A stretch of 64,000 bases of DNA from Thiomicrorhabdus sp. 6S3-12 (GCF_017571475.1 NZ_JAGETW010000004.1:1-64000), one strand, 5' to 3'. Shown: positions 29,301-38,735, numbered from the stretch's first letter. Numbers and translations: made by a program. Notes: a model not told the origin generated them from the sequence alone.

Positions 29301-31873
29301 TGACTGCGCAACGCCGAAGCTGACTGTGAAATACTGTCCTGCAGACGGTTAAGCGTACTGCCGGAAAGATTTCGCGCCGAATCCTGCGAAGCGGATGACG
29401 ACGACGAACTGCCCGAATGCGAAACGCCTCCAAATAAGCCGCCGACAAACTTGCCGACCGAGCCCATAATTCCCCCACCGATCCCGGCACTGGTCCCGCT
29501 GGTTTCGTTATGCGAACTGGCGCGGATATTTTCCGAAAAAGTGGAATTAATGATTTCGCTGATATCCCGGTCGCGGGAAATGTCGGCCGCGAGCGATTCA
29601 GTAACCGTTTGTGCTTCCGAACGTTGCGCACGCTCTTCCCGATCCCAATCGATAATGGCGATCTGTTTTTCCTGACAGGGAGCCAGTGGCAGGCTATACA
29701 GCAGATCGCCCAACGAATAGCCGTCCGCCTTCCATTTTTGTTTAAAGTGCAGAATATGTCCGTGTGCAATGGTTGTATTCTCATACACTGTCGGCGTATC
29801 GTCCCAGTCGACGCTGTTTTCAGCACTCAACTGCTTGCGCCCCGGATGATTGCTAATGTATTCGGCCTGAATAGCTTCAATCTTACTGATTGCTGTAAAA
29901 ATTCGCCGTTTAATGGTCTGCAATCCGGCACGGATCGCATCATAATGTTCGATGAAATAGCGGTCATCGAGCGAGATAAAAAGATCGGAACCAGACTGAT
30001 AAAAATTATGGAACTTTTCCAAAAGCCCGGTAAACGCGCTGATACTCGCGATATAAGTGTCATAGTTGGCACGGATAGACAGAATCTCTCCTAGCGTAAA
30101 AACCGCTTTGTTACGCAAAGTTTCTCGTATATCGTCAAATTGCTGAACCAGACAAAGAATGCCCATAGTTGCAGTTTTACGCGTCGGGCAAGGTTCGAAA
30201 TTATGCGAATCTTTGCCCGCTGCCTGCGAAAGCTGGTGAATCAGATCGCGCAGATAACCGAGCAACTCCTCCTGATCCTGAACTTCTTTGCTGGCGTGAT
30301 CAATGCTCAGCAACATTTTTTCAGCGCGTTTCTGCGTAAGAGAGATCACTTCGCCTTCGACATTTGACTGCTGCATGATTTCTCTGACATCCTCGACAAA
30401 ACGCAGCAACAGTTTAGGAAGTACCTTGTCTGCAAAAAGATGATGCGTCGGATCAAACTGCGCATACCGCTCGATATGCCCCAACAGCGAAAGAATGGTG
30501 GCACGATTCAGTGAATCTTCAGCGCTGAGGGTTTCGCAGTAACTACTTGCTTCTTCCGCGCCGTTTTTGCCGCAGTAAGCCGCAGCCAGTTCATGATGCA
30601 AACGCTGCAGCTTGGCGCGGCGTCGAGCCTGCTCGGCCAGAAACTTGGCAATCGCCGTAAAATCAAAAGTTTTCGGCGTAGCCAGCTTGATATTATCGAT
30701 CCCCGTGGCGATTTTTAAATGATACACCGGCTTGTCGAATGTTGCCGTCGCCACGCTGGCAACCTTCAATGTCTTGGGCTGGACACTGATCTCGGCGCCT
30801 GATGCGTCAGTCGAATGATCGGATGATTGTGTAGCTGTCGCAACGCTCACTTGTTCCTCTTCATCAACGGTAATCGGCAGCAGATCCATTGAGCTCATCG
30901 AGTTGTTCATACGGTTAAACACCGTAAAGAGTTCGTCGGAGATCGAATCAAGCTCGGTAATGAACTGTCTGCTCTCCTTGGAGGTAATCGTCAATCCACG
31001 GATTTCCGGTTCGGTCGTGCGTACCGTATGATAAAAACTGAACTCTTCCAGTGTCCGGTTGGGAATCGTGAAATCGACGCACTGCCCGCCGATGTCCTGA
31101 GAAAAGGTTCCGTTACCGATCATATCTTTGGCTTCAGGTAATTTTGGCGTACCTTCCGTACTGCTCACTGTCGCTTGCAAATTTGCCAGATCCGCAACCA
31201 GAATAAGTGTTTCCGGAATTTTTTTATCTTCCAGCTCGACATGAACCGGCGCATCCTGCAGACCGGCGAGCAGTCCGTACGCCTGCTCATATTCCCGGCT
31301 GTCGGCGCGCCCGAAAAAACGTCCGCTCTGATCGGTCTGTAAGGTCAATACCGGCTGAAAGCTGTCATCATTGATCACTGCCGAAGATTCGTCGCTGGCC
31401 ATAATCACAATCTGCACACCGGCAACTTTATTTTCACCGGAAATGTCGACCAGTTTTCCGCTGATATTACGCTGAATTTCCCGAATCTGATCGCATTCGC
31501 CACCGGGACAAAATTCAACGATTTTAGGGTCTACCTGAATACGAAAAGGCGTGCTGTCGTCTTCGGCACTTTCCGCAATGTCCGCGGCATAGAGACTGCC
31601 GATACTGTAGTTCTGACTGCCAAGCAGTGCACCATCTGGGGCGAACACTTCGATTTTGATCGACTTCCCCTGAAGCAAATCTTCCTTAGGCAAGGCAAAG
31701 CGGAATGCACCTCCGCCCCCGACATCGACACGGTCTTTGGAAAAGACCGTCTGCTGGGAGATCAGCTGACTGTAGCTGATCTTAAGAAAATGTCCGATGT
31801 ATGGATCATCAATTCCATCAATCACCTGATTATTTACCGGCTGTAAAAAACCGTTGACGCTGACACTGCTCAT
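26348..31873 (-). CDS. 1841-residue protein with C-terminal metzincin-like zinc-protease motif
   Basis: I do not recognise the family. No signal peptide or clear membrane helix is visible. N-terminal residues about 136-230 look like a carboxypeptidase-regulatory/Ig-type beta domain (ISGKLVDISG, TDQSGRFFG). Residues about 400-760 are mainly helical. Residues about 790-840 form a Gly/Ser linker with a short hydrophobic GIGGGIMGSVGKFVGG. A further alpha/beta region and a Lys/Thr-rich linker (about 1440-1520) lead to an Ig-like segment (about 1527-1600). The C-terminal domain carries HEIGHALLWDD (His1756, Glu1757, His1760, Asp1766) and GDIMNRG with Met1783, the zinc site and Met-turn expected of a metzincin; the usual Gly at position 8 of the motif is Leu. 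The ORF is intact and starts with AGGAG 6 nt upstream. Confidence 0.8.
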   Translation of the reverse strand: MSSVSVNGFLQPVNNQVIDGIDDPYIGHFLKISYSQLISQQTVFSKDRVDVGGGGAFRFALPKEDLLQGKSIKIEVFAPDGALLGSQNYSIGSLYAADIAESAEDDSTPFRIQVDPKIVEFCPGGECDQIREIQRNISGKLVDISGENKVAGVQIVIMASDESSAVINDDSFQPVLTLQTDQSGRFFGRADSREYEQAYGLLAGLQDAPVHVELEDKKIPETLILVADLANLQATVSSTEGTPKLPEAKDMIGNGTFSQDIGGQCVDFTIPNRTLEEFSFYHTVRTTEPEIRGLTITSKESRQFITELDSISDELFTVFNRMNNSMSSMDLLPITVDEEEQVSVATATQSSDHSTDASGAEISVQPKTLKVASVATATFDKPVYHLKIATGIDNIKLATPKTFDFTAIAKFLAEQARRRAKLQRLHHELAAAYCGKNGAEEASSYCETLSAEDSLNRATILSLLGHIERYAQFDPTHHLFADKVLPKLLLRFVEDVREIMQQSNVEGEVISLTQKRAEKMLLSIDHASKEVQDQEELLGYLRDLIHQLSQAAGKDSHNFEPCPTRKTATMGILCLVQQFDDIRETLRNKAVFTLGEILSIRANYDTYIASISAFTGLLEKFHNFYQSGSDLFISLDDRYFIEHYDAIRAGLQTIKRRIFTAISKIEAIQAEYISNHPGRKQLSAENSVDWDDTPTVYENTTIAHGHILHFKQKWKADGYSLGDLLYSLPLAPCQEKQIAIIDWDREERAQRSEAQTVTESLAADISRDRDISEIINSTFSENIRASSHNETSGTSAGIGGGIMGSVGKFVGGLFGGVSHSGSSSSSSASQDSARNLSGSTLNRLQDSISQSASALRSQRSTVVQTVGQHETVSAQTEVIKNNNHCHAMTVEYFEVLKHYAIEQELVDVQECLFVPLPMSHFDYAKVLRWKNTLRRAVAGQKLQRGFDAIERISSHYADSDMPIGSYADETIKMFSGHFSMTFELQRPYIASIEEQTKTITETIELKHWFPWFDRVFKISYDKEVPLTEAEKDAVFEADYAADIVRKFIEKIDIYAVAEDGSEVRLDLDYTQLSNYRRGAQIQVKIASRSMQQITRRQIQYLRLRANTQVHASSKIILRAAYLHYRTAYSGGSIIRNARINNDVINVIDVKVSGLFDIDVDYVTDAALMYTPLSDAELRDPRKEDRAAATELLGFLNEHMEMAHKVIWSSLDSSRLFGLLDGYIAPNSGSKSVASVVENKVIGVVGNNLVLKVVPGERLDPVFKSITNLMAYYKPTTRPDPYRISVPTKGVYAESVMGKCNSCEEIDDSRHWRFEDVPCGTTPTAINPLSTESRRSDIGDLQVKDLPANIITMQNAPNAPDPTGLGAAFELLGKSEAFKDMTGLSGTQTNALEALKTTSKSVTDLAGMAVDFQKQNAMKKDIGKTLKAVQEAQKSGQISKDQANQLAYKALSSMVGEPTAKDSKSTATSEAKELTKTAGANKASVKIAKPDGEKIEVDAKTSNDSMQPQIVLSSNLTAEVRAFNPAKNDKSLIIEVGASLQNAPEGATLQWVAEDASALKVDSPNALLTRVKGIKPGKQVLIAKLADAGGNTLVSKRVQLSVPQCVTVDEDAGLFNAALNAFQLLSVKSNVVDEMKKVSDQLLSTANVRVFWKFGGYSESVPAHVPNTMVVSTQIKNTDPGNNGVAGVTTGSSSSDLFNETIVLYPGVYQLPNAIDVDTETQGIVLQLESSITTDEDGLIPVAIKVFGRLIGETLSHEIGHALLWDDIKGQGGHNSPSISGDIMNRGLDRNFKQRTGMENTAQQSPVHPDDFIDHGIGKINKFLAVNQAHLDRQWPVPPAFV

Positions 31874-31914
31874 GACGCACTCCTAAATAAAACAAAATGG
31901 CAGGAAGGAGTTCC

Positions 31915-31955
31915 ATACTACATTGCCAATACATTTTATTATTGATTCACATCAA
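31915..31955 (-). promoter_or_regulatory. class II FNR/CRP-type promoter of the 1841-residue gene
   Basis: A perfect FNR-type palindrome TTGAT-N4-ATCAA (31942-31955) lies about 75 nt before the start. On the minus strand the -10-like hexamer TAGTAT (31915-31920) begins 28.5 nt from the box centre, the spacing of an activator centred at -41.5, and no -35 is needed. About 0.06 perfect boxes are expected by chance on 64 kb (ten fixed bases). Confidence 0.6.
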
Positions 31956-32389
31956 TTCTGCAAGTCGATAAATTTTACTCCTATTTAAAAGAGCTTTGTG
32001 AGAGACACGATTAAGCGTCAATTATTTTCGTATACAGGCACGAGTCCACCATAGATAATGCAGGGAGGCTTCAAATAAAACAACAACATTTCACACTTGA
32101 GTGAGCAATAGCGGTTAAGCGCAGGCGTTCAAATACGCTCCCATTATTCAATCAAGTCAATGTCGATGCTGGCGGAGAATTGCATGTAAAGAAATGAAAC
32201 AGAGGAAGCGATGCAAATTTTGTAATCTGTTGATCAGATAGCACGATTCTAGTGGGATTATGGCGTGCACGAGTTTGTTACAAGGCACTGAAACGCAACA
32301 TAATACACAACCCGAACGGGTCAAGCATTAAGGTCGCATACGAAGGAAAAGATCACTCTCAAGAAAGATTTTTACAGCTGTACGACCGA
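31956..32389. other. 434-nt intergenic region between the large gene and the EAL gene
   Basis: No ORF or structured RNA that I can support. A small hairpin ACCCG-AA-CGGGT near 32309-32320 lies downstream of the EAL gene but has no T tract. Confidence 0.4.
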
Positions 32390-33256
32390 TCATAAATATA
32401 CAGACCAGTCGTCGATAACCGGCAGCGATTCAAAGCCGGGTTTTGCAAACAGATACCCTTGATACAGTGACACCCCTAAAGTGCGGATAAAATCTAACTC
32501 TTCACGGGTCTCAACCCCTTCGGCCAGTACAGTGACATTCAGTTCCTGACAAGTTTGCACCAGATGTCTGACAATCACCTGCTTAACCGGGTTGGAATCA
32601 ATATCGTGTATTAACTCCCGGTCGATCTTAAGTATCTGCGGTACAAAGCTGGCCAGCATATTCAGCCCAGCATGCCCGGCGCCGAAATCATCGAGCGCAA
32701 CGATAAACCCTTGCGCCTGATAGTAGCGGAAAATATTGGTCAGATGTTTTCGATCCACCACCTCTTCGGATTCGGTGACTTCAAACATTAATAGGTGCGT
32801 CGGGAAATTCACCTCATTCGCCGCGCGCAAGGTACTTTGAATACAGTGCTCCGGCTGATAAACCGCATTCGGCAGGAAATTGATGCTTAGAACCTTATCC
32901 AATCCAAGTTCACTGGCGATACGGATCGCCTTCTGACGGCAGATCTGATCGAAAGCATAGCGGTTTTTTTCGTTGATTCTGGAGAGTATTTCTCCAGCTG
33001 GCTCGTTATTAACACCCCGCACAAGTGCTTCGTATCCGAAAATTTCCTGCTTATCGAGATCGACAATCGGCTGAAAGGCATAACTGAAATCGAAATCAAT
33101 GCAGGCCGCGCACTTTTCGCAATCCAATGTGAATTTACGCCCCGCGGAATCACGGTAACGCAACAAATTCTCGCCTTTCATCAGTTCTAAAGTACCGAAT
33201 TTCTGCTCCACTTCTTTCACTCTCGATACACTCTCTCGACATAGCCCAAAAGTCAT
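32390..33256 (-). CDS. EAL-domain cyclic-di-GMP phosphodiesterase
   Basis: Predicted phosphodiesterase of 288 residues hydrolysing c-di-GMP. All catalytic motifs look intact: FGYEALVR, INFLPN, MFEVTESE, ALDDFGAG, LKIDREL, LAEGVETREE and QGYLFAKP. It is a stand-alone EAL domain (about 50-285) with a short N-terminal lead that contains CEKCAAC just before the domain, a possible metal or redox site. There is no transmembrane or GGDEF part. The ribosome site is weak (GGTAAG). It is monocistronic, next to the large metzincin-like gene but not in its operon. Confidence 0.92.
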   Translation of the reverse strand: MTFGLCRESVSRVKEVEQKFGTLELMKGENLLRYRDSAGRKFTLDCEKCAACIDFDFSYAFQPIVDLDKQEIFGYEALVRGVNNEPAGEILSRINEKNRYAFDQICRQKAIRIASELGLDKVLSINFLPNAVYQPEHCIQSTLRAANEVNFPTHLLMFEVTESEEVVDRKHLTNIFRYYQAQGFIVALDDFGAGHAGLNMLASFVPQILKIDRELIHDIDSNPVKQVIVRHLVQTCQELNVTVLAEGVETREELDFIRTLGVSLYQGYLFAKPGFESLPVIDDWSVYL

Positions 33257-33297
33257 TTTAGCTTACCATAAAGTAAAGACGACATAACTTGAGGCAA

Positions 33298-33363
33298 ATA
33301 AAAAAACCGTCAGTAATAGCCTCACTTGCAAATATAGCGCAAGCGAGACAAGCACAGACGGTT
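33298..33363 (-). terminator. intrinsic terminator of the M16 peptidase gene
   Basis: Minus strand: outer stem ACCGTC/GACGGT with an inner CTCGCTTGC/GCAAGTGAG stem, followed by seven T. It begins about 22 nt after the peptidase stop. Confidence 0.8.
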
Positions 33364-33384
33364 CGTTGGGGCTAATCCTGATTG

Positions 33385-36306
33385 TTACAGCTGGAAGCAG
33401 TCGAAGCCTTGATCTTTAAGCATTTCCTGCGACGCAGCCTGCGTCAGGACGGCATAGGATGCCCGCTCTGCTTTGAAATACTTGTCAGCCAACTCACGCA
33501 ATTCCTCAATGGTCGTTGAAATAACGCCTTGACGGTAAGCCATACGGATCTCATAAGTACGGCCGTACAACTCCTGGAAAAACGCTTTTTTCACTTCACC
33601 GGCCGGCGATCCCGGTTTGTCCATTGCCGAAATCACATTCAGAATCGCCTCATCGACTTTCGCCTGAGTTGCTTCAGCAGACATCAACCAATCCTTGGCG
33701 CGTGCAAAGTCGTCGTAAGTTTCCAGCAAACGCGGATCGCGATAAGAATAGAAGACAAATCCGGAGGCTTCAGGGTTGTAAGTCGCTCCGCCGCCATAGG
33801 CACCGCCCTTTTCACGCACCGCAGTATGTAAAAAGCCGTTGCGCAGACAAGCACCCAATACGGCCAGTTTCGGAGCGTCCGGATGTCCGGCTGCCACCGT
33901 CGGATAGGCCATGGCACAGAAGTTGACCTGAGTACTGGTAATCCACGCCTGTTTGACAGCCTTTCCGGAAGCGCTCAAATTAAATTCGGTCCGTGAGCCG
34001 GCCGTAGCCTTATCCTGCCAGAAGGATTCTACAGCCGCCAAGGCATTGTCGATGCCGTTCTCGTCACTGACGACCAGCGCCTGCTTCGAAGCCGAAGCGA
34101 TCTTATCGGCAATCCCCTTAAGATCGCTGGACAGCTGTTCAATCTTTTCCGGCGACGCCTGAAGATCCTGATAGAACTCTTTAATAAAACGAATACCGGC
34201 AAACCCGCTGCGTTCGAATTTCCAGCGGGCGATCGGTGAGAACTGCTGCATCGACGCCATCATGGCGTGCATATGGCCGCTGCCGGTAATACCTTGATCA
34301 ATGCCGGCACGAATATGCGCAAACAGATCCTGCAAACGGCTATGCTCCGAATAATTCGGCTGGTAAAGCGTCTCGGCGAGCAATTCGCTCATAGCAGAGA
34401 CATTGCGGTCCAATGCTTTGGAACTCAATACATAGTGGCTATGGAAACGGTCGCTATCGGTCAGATCCTCGCGCAGCGCCGTTCTGGCACCAAATCCGCC
34501 GGTCACCGCGGCCTGATACGCCTGAGTTTCAAGATAACCACGCCCGGCCGAACCGATTTCGGTCAGGGTACTGCTGAACAGCGGCATAATCGCCTGTTCG
34601 TGCTGGCTTAATTCCGGCAGCTGCATAATCATCTGCTGGTAAGTGATACCGTTACTGCCGCAGACAAAATCGGTCACCGGGAGAGCGCCGAGACAACGTT
34701 TTTCGCCCTGCGGATTTTTAATATCAACCGGAATATCCTCTTTAGTCACCTCAGGCAACAGCGAAGGGTCATCGTGCATTCCCTGACGTTCATGCAGAGC
34801 CAAAGCCTGTTCAACAATTTCCTGCTTTTCTTCATCCGTCAATCGAGCCTGGATCTGGGCTAGTTTTTCTTTTTCCGCCTGCTCTTTTTGCGCCGACAAT
34901 TCCTTATCCGGAACCATCGTTAAGGTGACTCTGTGCGGGTTATCCAGCAACCAGCTCTGAACCAGCCCCGGGATAAAATTCGGATTCTTGATCTCTTCTT
35001 CGAGTTCTTTCAACGCCGCGTCGACATCCAGCAGAGCGATCGGATCGCCGCCATGCATTGCACCGGACAAAGCATGCAGGATCAACTGCAGACCGTACGG
35101 GTAAGAGTCGCCACCGACTTCGCGTTGAGAAAGTTCCAGCTGATGCAGCATCGCTTCCAACTGTCCCTGATCAACGCCTTCCTTGGCAATGCGTTGCAAT
35201 TCATCGAGAATCAGTTTTTCGAAGGCCTCGGTATGCTCCGCCTCAGAACCCTGCACACCAAGCACAAACGCCATCTCTTTATTGGATTCTTCGAAACCGC
35301 AAAGCGGTGACGGTGCTTCGGCCAGATCGGTGTTTTCCAAAACCTGACGCATTGGTGAGGCGGAGTTATCCAGCAGAACGGCCGACAAAAGATGCCCTTT
35401 CAAGACTTCCAAAGGATCTTTGTTTTCACCAAGCAACCAGGCAACATTGATATAGGTTTTTTTCGCCGTTTCCTCCTCATCCAGAGCGTAGCTGTGCTGC
35501 ACACGCTTTGGTTCGGCGTACCGCTGTTCGGTCGATACTTCGATCTGTTTTACCGCATCTTTGAAACGTTGCAGAGCCAGTGCTTCAAACTGTTCCTGAT
35601 GTTCATAGGCAGAAATATCACCATAGGTCATAAACACTGAATTGGACGGGTGGTAATGCAACTGATGGAAATCTTTAAGCTGCTGATAGGTCAAATCCGG
35701 AATATCTTCCGGCTCCCCTCCGGAATTGTAGTGATAAGTACTGCTCGGATAGAGTTCTGTTGTCAGCGTCTGCCACAAGGTAGAAACCGGTGAACTCATG
35801 GCGCCTTTCATCTCGTTGAAAACAACCCCTTTATAGGTCAGTTTCGATTGCGGGTTATCCATCTCTTCAAACTCGAAACGGTGTCCTTCCTGCGCAAAAT
35901 CCAGTGGATCGAGATTCGGAAAGAAAACCGCATCCAGATAGACCTGAAGCAGATTTTGGAAATCCTTGCGATTCTCGGTGGCAAACGGATAGGCGGTCCA
36001 GTCGCTCGAGGTGAAAGCATTCATAAATGTGTTCAGGGAACGGCGGATCATCATAAAGAAAGGATCGCGCACAGGGTATTTTTCCGACCCGCACAACACC
36101 GTATGCTCAAGAATATGCGCTACACCGGTGGAATCCATCGGTAACGTACGTAAAGCCACCATAAAGACATTCTGCGGATCGTCTGCCGCCAGGTGGTAAT
36201 GCTCGGCTCCGGTGATTTTATGGCGGTAGTGTTCAACCGAAAGTTTCAGGGTTTCGATTTCTGTTGCACCGATATATTCAAAGGCGGGATGTAGTTTTTG
36301 ACTCAT
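33385..36306 (-). CDS. M16 family (PreP-type) zinc metallopeptidase
   Basis: A 973-residue peptidase with the two-halved clam-shell architecture of M16C/PreP oligopeptidases. The inverted zinc motif is His64-x-x-Glu67-His68 (HILEHTVLCGS), with KYPVRDPF and the downstream FNEMKGAMSSP expected for the third zinc ligand region. The second half (from about 520) is the inactive partner domain with REKGGAYGGGATY near the C-terminus. No signal peptide is visible, so it should be cytoplasmic and clear peptides. It is monocistronic between terminators. The ribosome site is weak. Confidence 0.92.
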   Translation of the reverse strand: MSQKLHPAFEYIGATEIETLKLSVEHYRHKITGAEHYHLAADDPQNVFMVALRTLPMDSTGVAHILEHTVLCGSEKYPVRDPFFMMIRRSLNTFMNAFTSSDWTAYPFATENRKDFQNLLQVYLDAVFFPNLDPLDFAQEGHRFEFEEMDNPQSKLTYKGVVFNEMKGAMSSPVSTLWQTLTTELYPSSTYHYNSGGEPEDIPDLTYQQLKDFHQLHYHPSNSVFMTYGDISAYEHQEQFEALALQRFKDAVKQIEVSTEQRYAEPKRVQHSYALDEEETAKKTYINVAWLLGENKDPLEVLKGHLLSAVLLDNSASPMRQVLENTDLAEAPSPLCGFEESNKEMAFVLGVQGSEAEHTEAFEKLILDELQRIAKEGVDQGQLEAMLHQLELSQREVGGDSYPYGLQLILHALSGAMHGGDPIALLDVDAALKELEEEIKNPNFIPGLVQSWLLDNPHRVTLTMVPDKELSAQKEQAEKEKLAQIQARLTDEEKQEIVEQALALHERQGMHDDPSLLPEVTKEDIPVDIKNPQGEKRCLGALPVTDFVCGSNGITYQQMIMQLPELSQHEQAIMPLFSSTLTEIGSAGRGYLETQAYQAAVTGGFGARTALREDLTDSDRFHSHYVLSSKALDRNVSAMSELLAETLYQPNYSEHSRLQDLFAHIRAGIDQGITGSGHMHAMMASMQQFSPIARWKFERSGFAGIRFIKEFYQDLQASPEKIEQLSSDLKGIADKIASASKQALVVSDENGIDNALAAVESFWQDKATAGSRTEFNLSASGKAVKQAWITSTQVNFCAMAYPTVAAGHPDAPKLAVLGACLRNGFLHTAVREKGGAYGGGATYNPEASGFVFYSYRDPRLLETYDDFARAKDWLMSAEATQAKVDEAILNVISAMDKPGSPAGEVKKAFFQELYGRTYEIRMAYRQGVISTTIEELRELADKYFKAERASYAVLTQAASQEMLKDQGFDCFQL

Positions 36307-36451
36307 ATATTTATATCTCTGTTGTTTGCAGTCCGAAGTAAAATACAGCAGGATTCCGAGTTTAAAAACTCACCACATCCCTTTGATTTTATTATTGTTT
36401 CAACAAATTAATCGCGTGTACTTCGGAGCAAATTTCTTTCCTTCTGTAGAC

Positions 36452-36479
36452 AAAAAAGCCATTCATAAGAATGGCTTTT
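36452..36479 (-). terminator. intrinsic terminator of pnp
   Basis: A perfect 11-bp stem AAAAGCCATTC/GAATGGCTTTT with a 4-nt loop and T tail on the minus strand, about 20 nt after the pnp stop. Confidence 0.92.
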
Positions 36480-36500
36480 CAGGACAATGATTACAACCGC

Positions 36501-38591
36501 TTAGTCTTCAACGGCCGTCATTGAAAGCTTGACTCGTCCCTGCTTGTCGATGTCGGTCAGTTTGACACGGATCTCCTGACCCTCTTTCAGATAATCGTTA
36601 ACGTCTTCAACACGCTCTTTGGCGATCTGTGAAACATGCACCAGACCTTCGCGACCCGGCATGTAAGCGACGAAAGCACCGAAATCAACAATCTTCTTAA
36701 CCACTGCGTCATAAGTTTTTCCGATTTCCGGTTCAGCGATAATTTCGTTGATCTTGTCGATCGCGATTTGCGCAGCGTCACCGTCAACAGCGGCAATTTT
36801 CACATTACCATCGTCATCCAGCTCGATAACACAACCGCTCTCTTCGGTAATCGAACGAATCGTTGCCCCGCCTTTACCGATGATTTCGCGTACTTTTTCC
36901 GGCTTCACTTTCATGGTGAAGAAGCGTGGTGCCGTTGTAGCGACTTCCTGATTCGAGTGCGTGATCGCCTTGGCCATTTCACCGAGAATATGCAGGCGTC
37001 CGGCTTTTGCCTGATCCAATGCAATGCGCATAATTTCTTCGGTGATACCGTTGATCTTGATGTCCATCTGCAGAGCGGTGATCCCTTGATCGGTACCGGC
37101 TACTTTGAAGTCCATGTCGCCCAGGTGATCTTCGTCACCCAGGATGTCGGACAGAACCGCAAAACCGGATTCTTCCTTGATCAAGCCCATCGCAATACCC
37201 GCGACCGGAGAAGCAATCGGAACACCGGCATGCATCAGAGACATGGAGGTACCGCATACAGAAGCCATGGAGCTTGAACCGTTAGATTCGGTAATTTCCG
37301 ATACTACACGGATGGTATAAGGGAATTCCGCTTCGGTCGGCAGCATTGCAGCAACACCACGACGCGCCAACATACCGTGACCGATTTCACGACGCCCAGG
37401 ACTACCGACACGACCGCATTCGCCCACCGAGAATGGAGGGAAGTTGTAATGCAGCATAAAACGGTCATGGTAGGAACCGGTCAGTTCGTCAACAATCTTG
37501 GCATCTTTTTCCGTACCGAGCGTGGTTACCACCAGAGCCTGGGTTTCACCGCGGGTAAACAGCGCTGAACCGTGAACCTGAGGAAGAACACCGACCTGAC
37601 AGTCGATCTGACGAACCGTCTGAGTGTCACGCCCGTCGATACGCTTCTCACCGGCGATAATACGGCCGCGAACAATACTTTTCTGTACCTTGGCAAACAT
37701 CCCTTCGATCTCTTTGTCGCTGAAACCGTCAGGATTTTCATCACTTTGTACCAAAGTTTCCAATGCTTTGCTTTTCGCAGCATCCAAAGCCGCATAGCGA
37801 TCCATTTTGTCAGAGATCAGATACGCTTCGGCAACATCGGCTTCTACCAGATTGAAAACTGCGTCTTTCAATTCGGTATTTTCCGCAGGTGGCTGCCAAT
37901 CCCATGAAGGCTTACCGGCTTCAGCAGCAAAGCTTTCGATCGCTTCGATCGCGACCTGCATTTCCTGATGACCGTGAACCACGGCACCCAGCATGATGTC
38001 TTCAGATAGCTCGGACGCTTCGGACTCTACCATCAGAACCGCTTCCTTGGTACCGGCGACACTCAACTCAAGATCCGATTCCATCAGTTCTTCTTTACTC
38101 GGATTCAGCAGGTATTCACCATCCTTGTAACCGATAATTGCCGCACCGATCGGGCCGTTGAACGGAATCCCGGAAATCGCCAAAGCGGCCGAGGTTCCCA
38201 GCATAGCCGGAACTTCGGAACCGACTTCTGGATCCAGAGCGACTACGGTCGCAATAATCTGCACTTCGTTATAGAAACCCTTCGGGAAAAGTGGACGGAT
38301 CGGACGGTCGATCAAACGTGAAGTAAGAGTCTCGTTTTCGGATGGACGCCCTTCGCGTTTCAAGAAGCCGCCAGGAATCTTACCGGCCGCGTAGGCTTTC
38401 TCCTGGTAATTAACCGTTAACGGAAAGAAGTCCTGACCTTCGTTGGCGCTTTTCGCAGCAACGACCGTAACCAGAACGCGGGTATCCCCCATGCCGATCA
38501 TAACGGCACCATCGGCCTGACGCGCGATTTCACCGGTTTCTAGAGTAACTTGATGTTTTCCGTATTGGAAAGCCGCAGTGATTTTTGACAT
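36501..38591 (-). CDS. pnp: polyribonucleotide nucleotidyltransferase (PNPase)
   Basis: Phosphorolytic 3'-5' exoribonuclease of RNA decay and the degradosome. Its 696 residues (711 in E. coli) comprise two RNase PH-like cores (about 1-215 and 300-545, second with [14 protein letters not shown]), a KH domain ([19 protein letters not shown]) and an S1 domain at the C-terminus ([19 protein letters not shown]). AAGGA precedes the start. A long hairpin leader lies directly upstream (38626-38735), and a terminator separates pnp from the preceding cysteine-cluster gene. Confidence 0.98.
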   Translation of the reverse strand: MSKITAAFQYGKHQVTLETGEIARQADGAVMIGMGDTRVLVTVVAAKSANEGQDFFPLTVNYQEKAYAAGKIPGGFLKREGRPSENETLTSRLIDRPIRPLFPKGFYNEVQIIATVVALDPEVGSEVPAMLGTSAALAISGIPFNGPIGAAIIGYKDGEYLLNPSKEELMESDLELSVAGTKEAVLMVESEASELSEDIMLGAVVHGHQEMQVAIEAIESFAAEAGKPSWDWQPPAENTELKDAVFNLVEADVAEAYLISDKMDRYAALDAAKSKALETLVQSDENPDGFSDKEIEGMFAKVQKSIVRGRIIAGEKRIDGRDTQTVRQIDCQVGVLPQVHGSALFTRGETQALVVTTLGTEKDAKIVDELTGSYHDRFMLHYNFPPFSVGECGRVGSPGRREIGHGMLARRGVAAMLPTEAEFPYTIRVVSEITESNGSSSMASVCGTSMSLMHAGVPIASPVAGIAMGLIKEESGFAVLSDILGDEDHLGDMDFKVAGTDQGITALQMDIKINGITEEIMRIALDQAKAGRLHILGEMAKAITHSNQEVATTAPRFFTMKVKPEKVREIIGKGGATIRSITEESGCVIELDDDGNVKIAAVDGDAAQIAIDKINEIIAEPEIGKTYDAVVKKIVDFGAFVAYMPGREGLVHVSQIAKERVEDVNDYLKEGQEIRVKLTDIDKQGRVKLSMTAVED

Positions 38592-38625
38592 GCAAAATCC
38601 TTTAATTAGGTTTCAGAAGATAAAC

Positions 38626-38735
38626 TTGAGTCCGAAACCTGAATCCCTAAAACAGCGTTAAAGCGGACGATAAAACGCATGCTTGATAAAACATCTGCCT
38701 TAGGGATTCAGGCTTGTTAGGGTTTACAGACTCAA
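38626..38735 (-). promoter_or_regulatory. structured pnp 5' leader (likely autoregulatory hairpin)
   Basis: A perfect 13-bp inverted repeat (38638-38650 with 38700-38712) lies within a second 7-bp repeat TTGAGTC/GACTCAA (38626-38632 with 38729-38735), 35-145 nt before the pnp start. In E. coli a leader hairpin is cut by RNase III and PNPase then destabilises its own mRNA; this arrangement fits that scheme by analogy. A possible -10 (TAGAAT, 38766-38771, minus) would place the start of the transcript just upstream. Confidence 0.6.

Noticed and set aside
32309-32320. Small hairpin ACCCG-AA-CGGGT after the EAL gene as a terminator
   Set aside because: The stem is short, the loop too tight, and there is no T tract.
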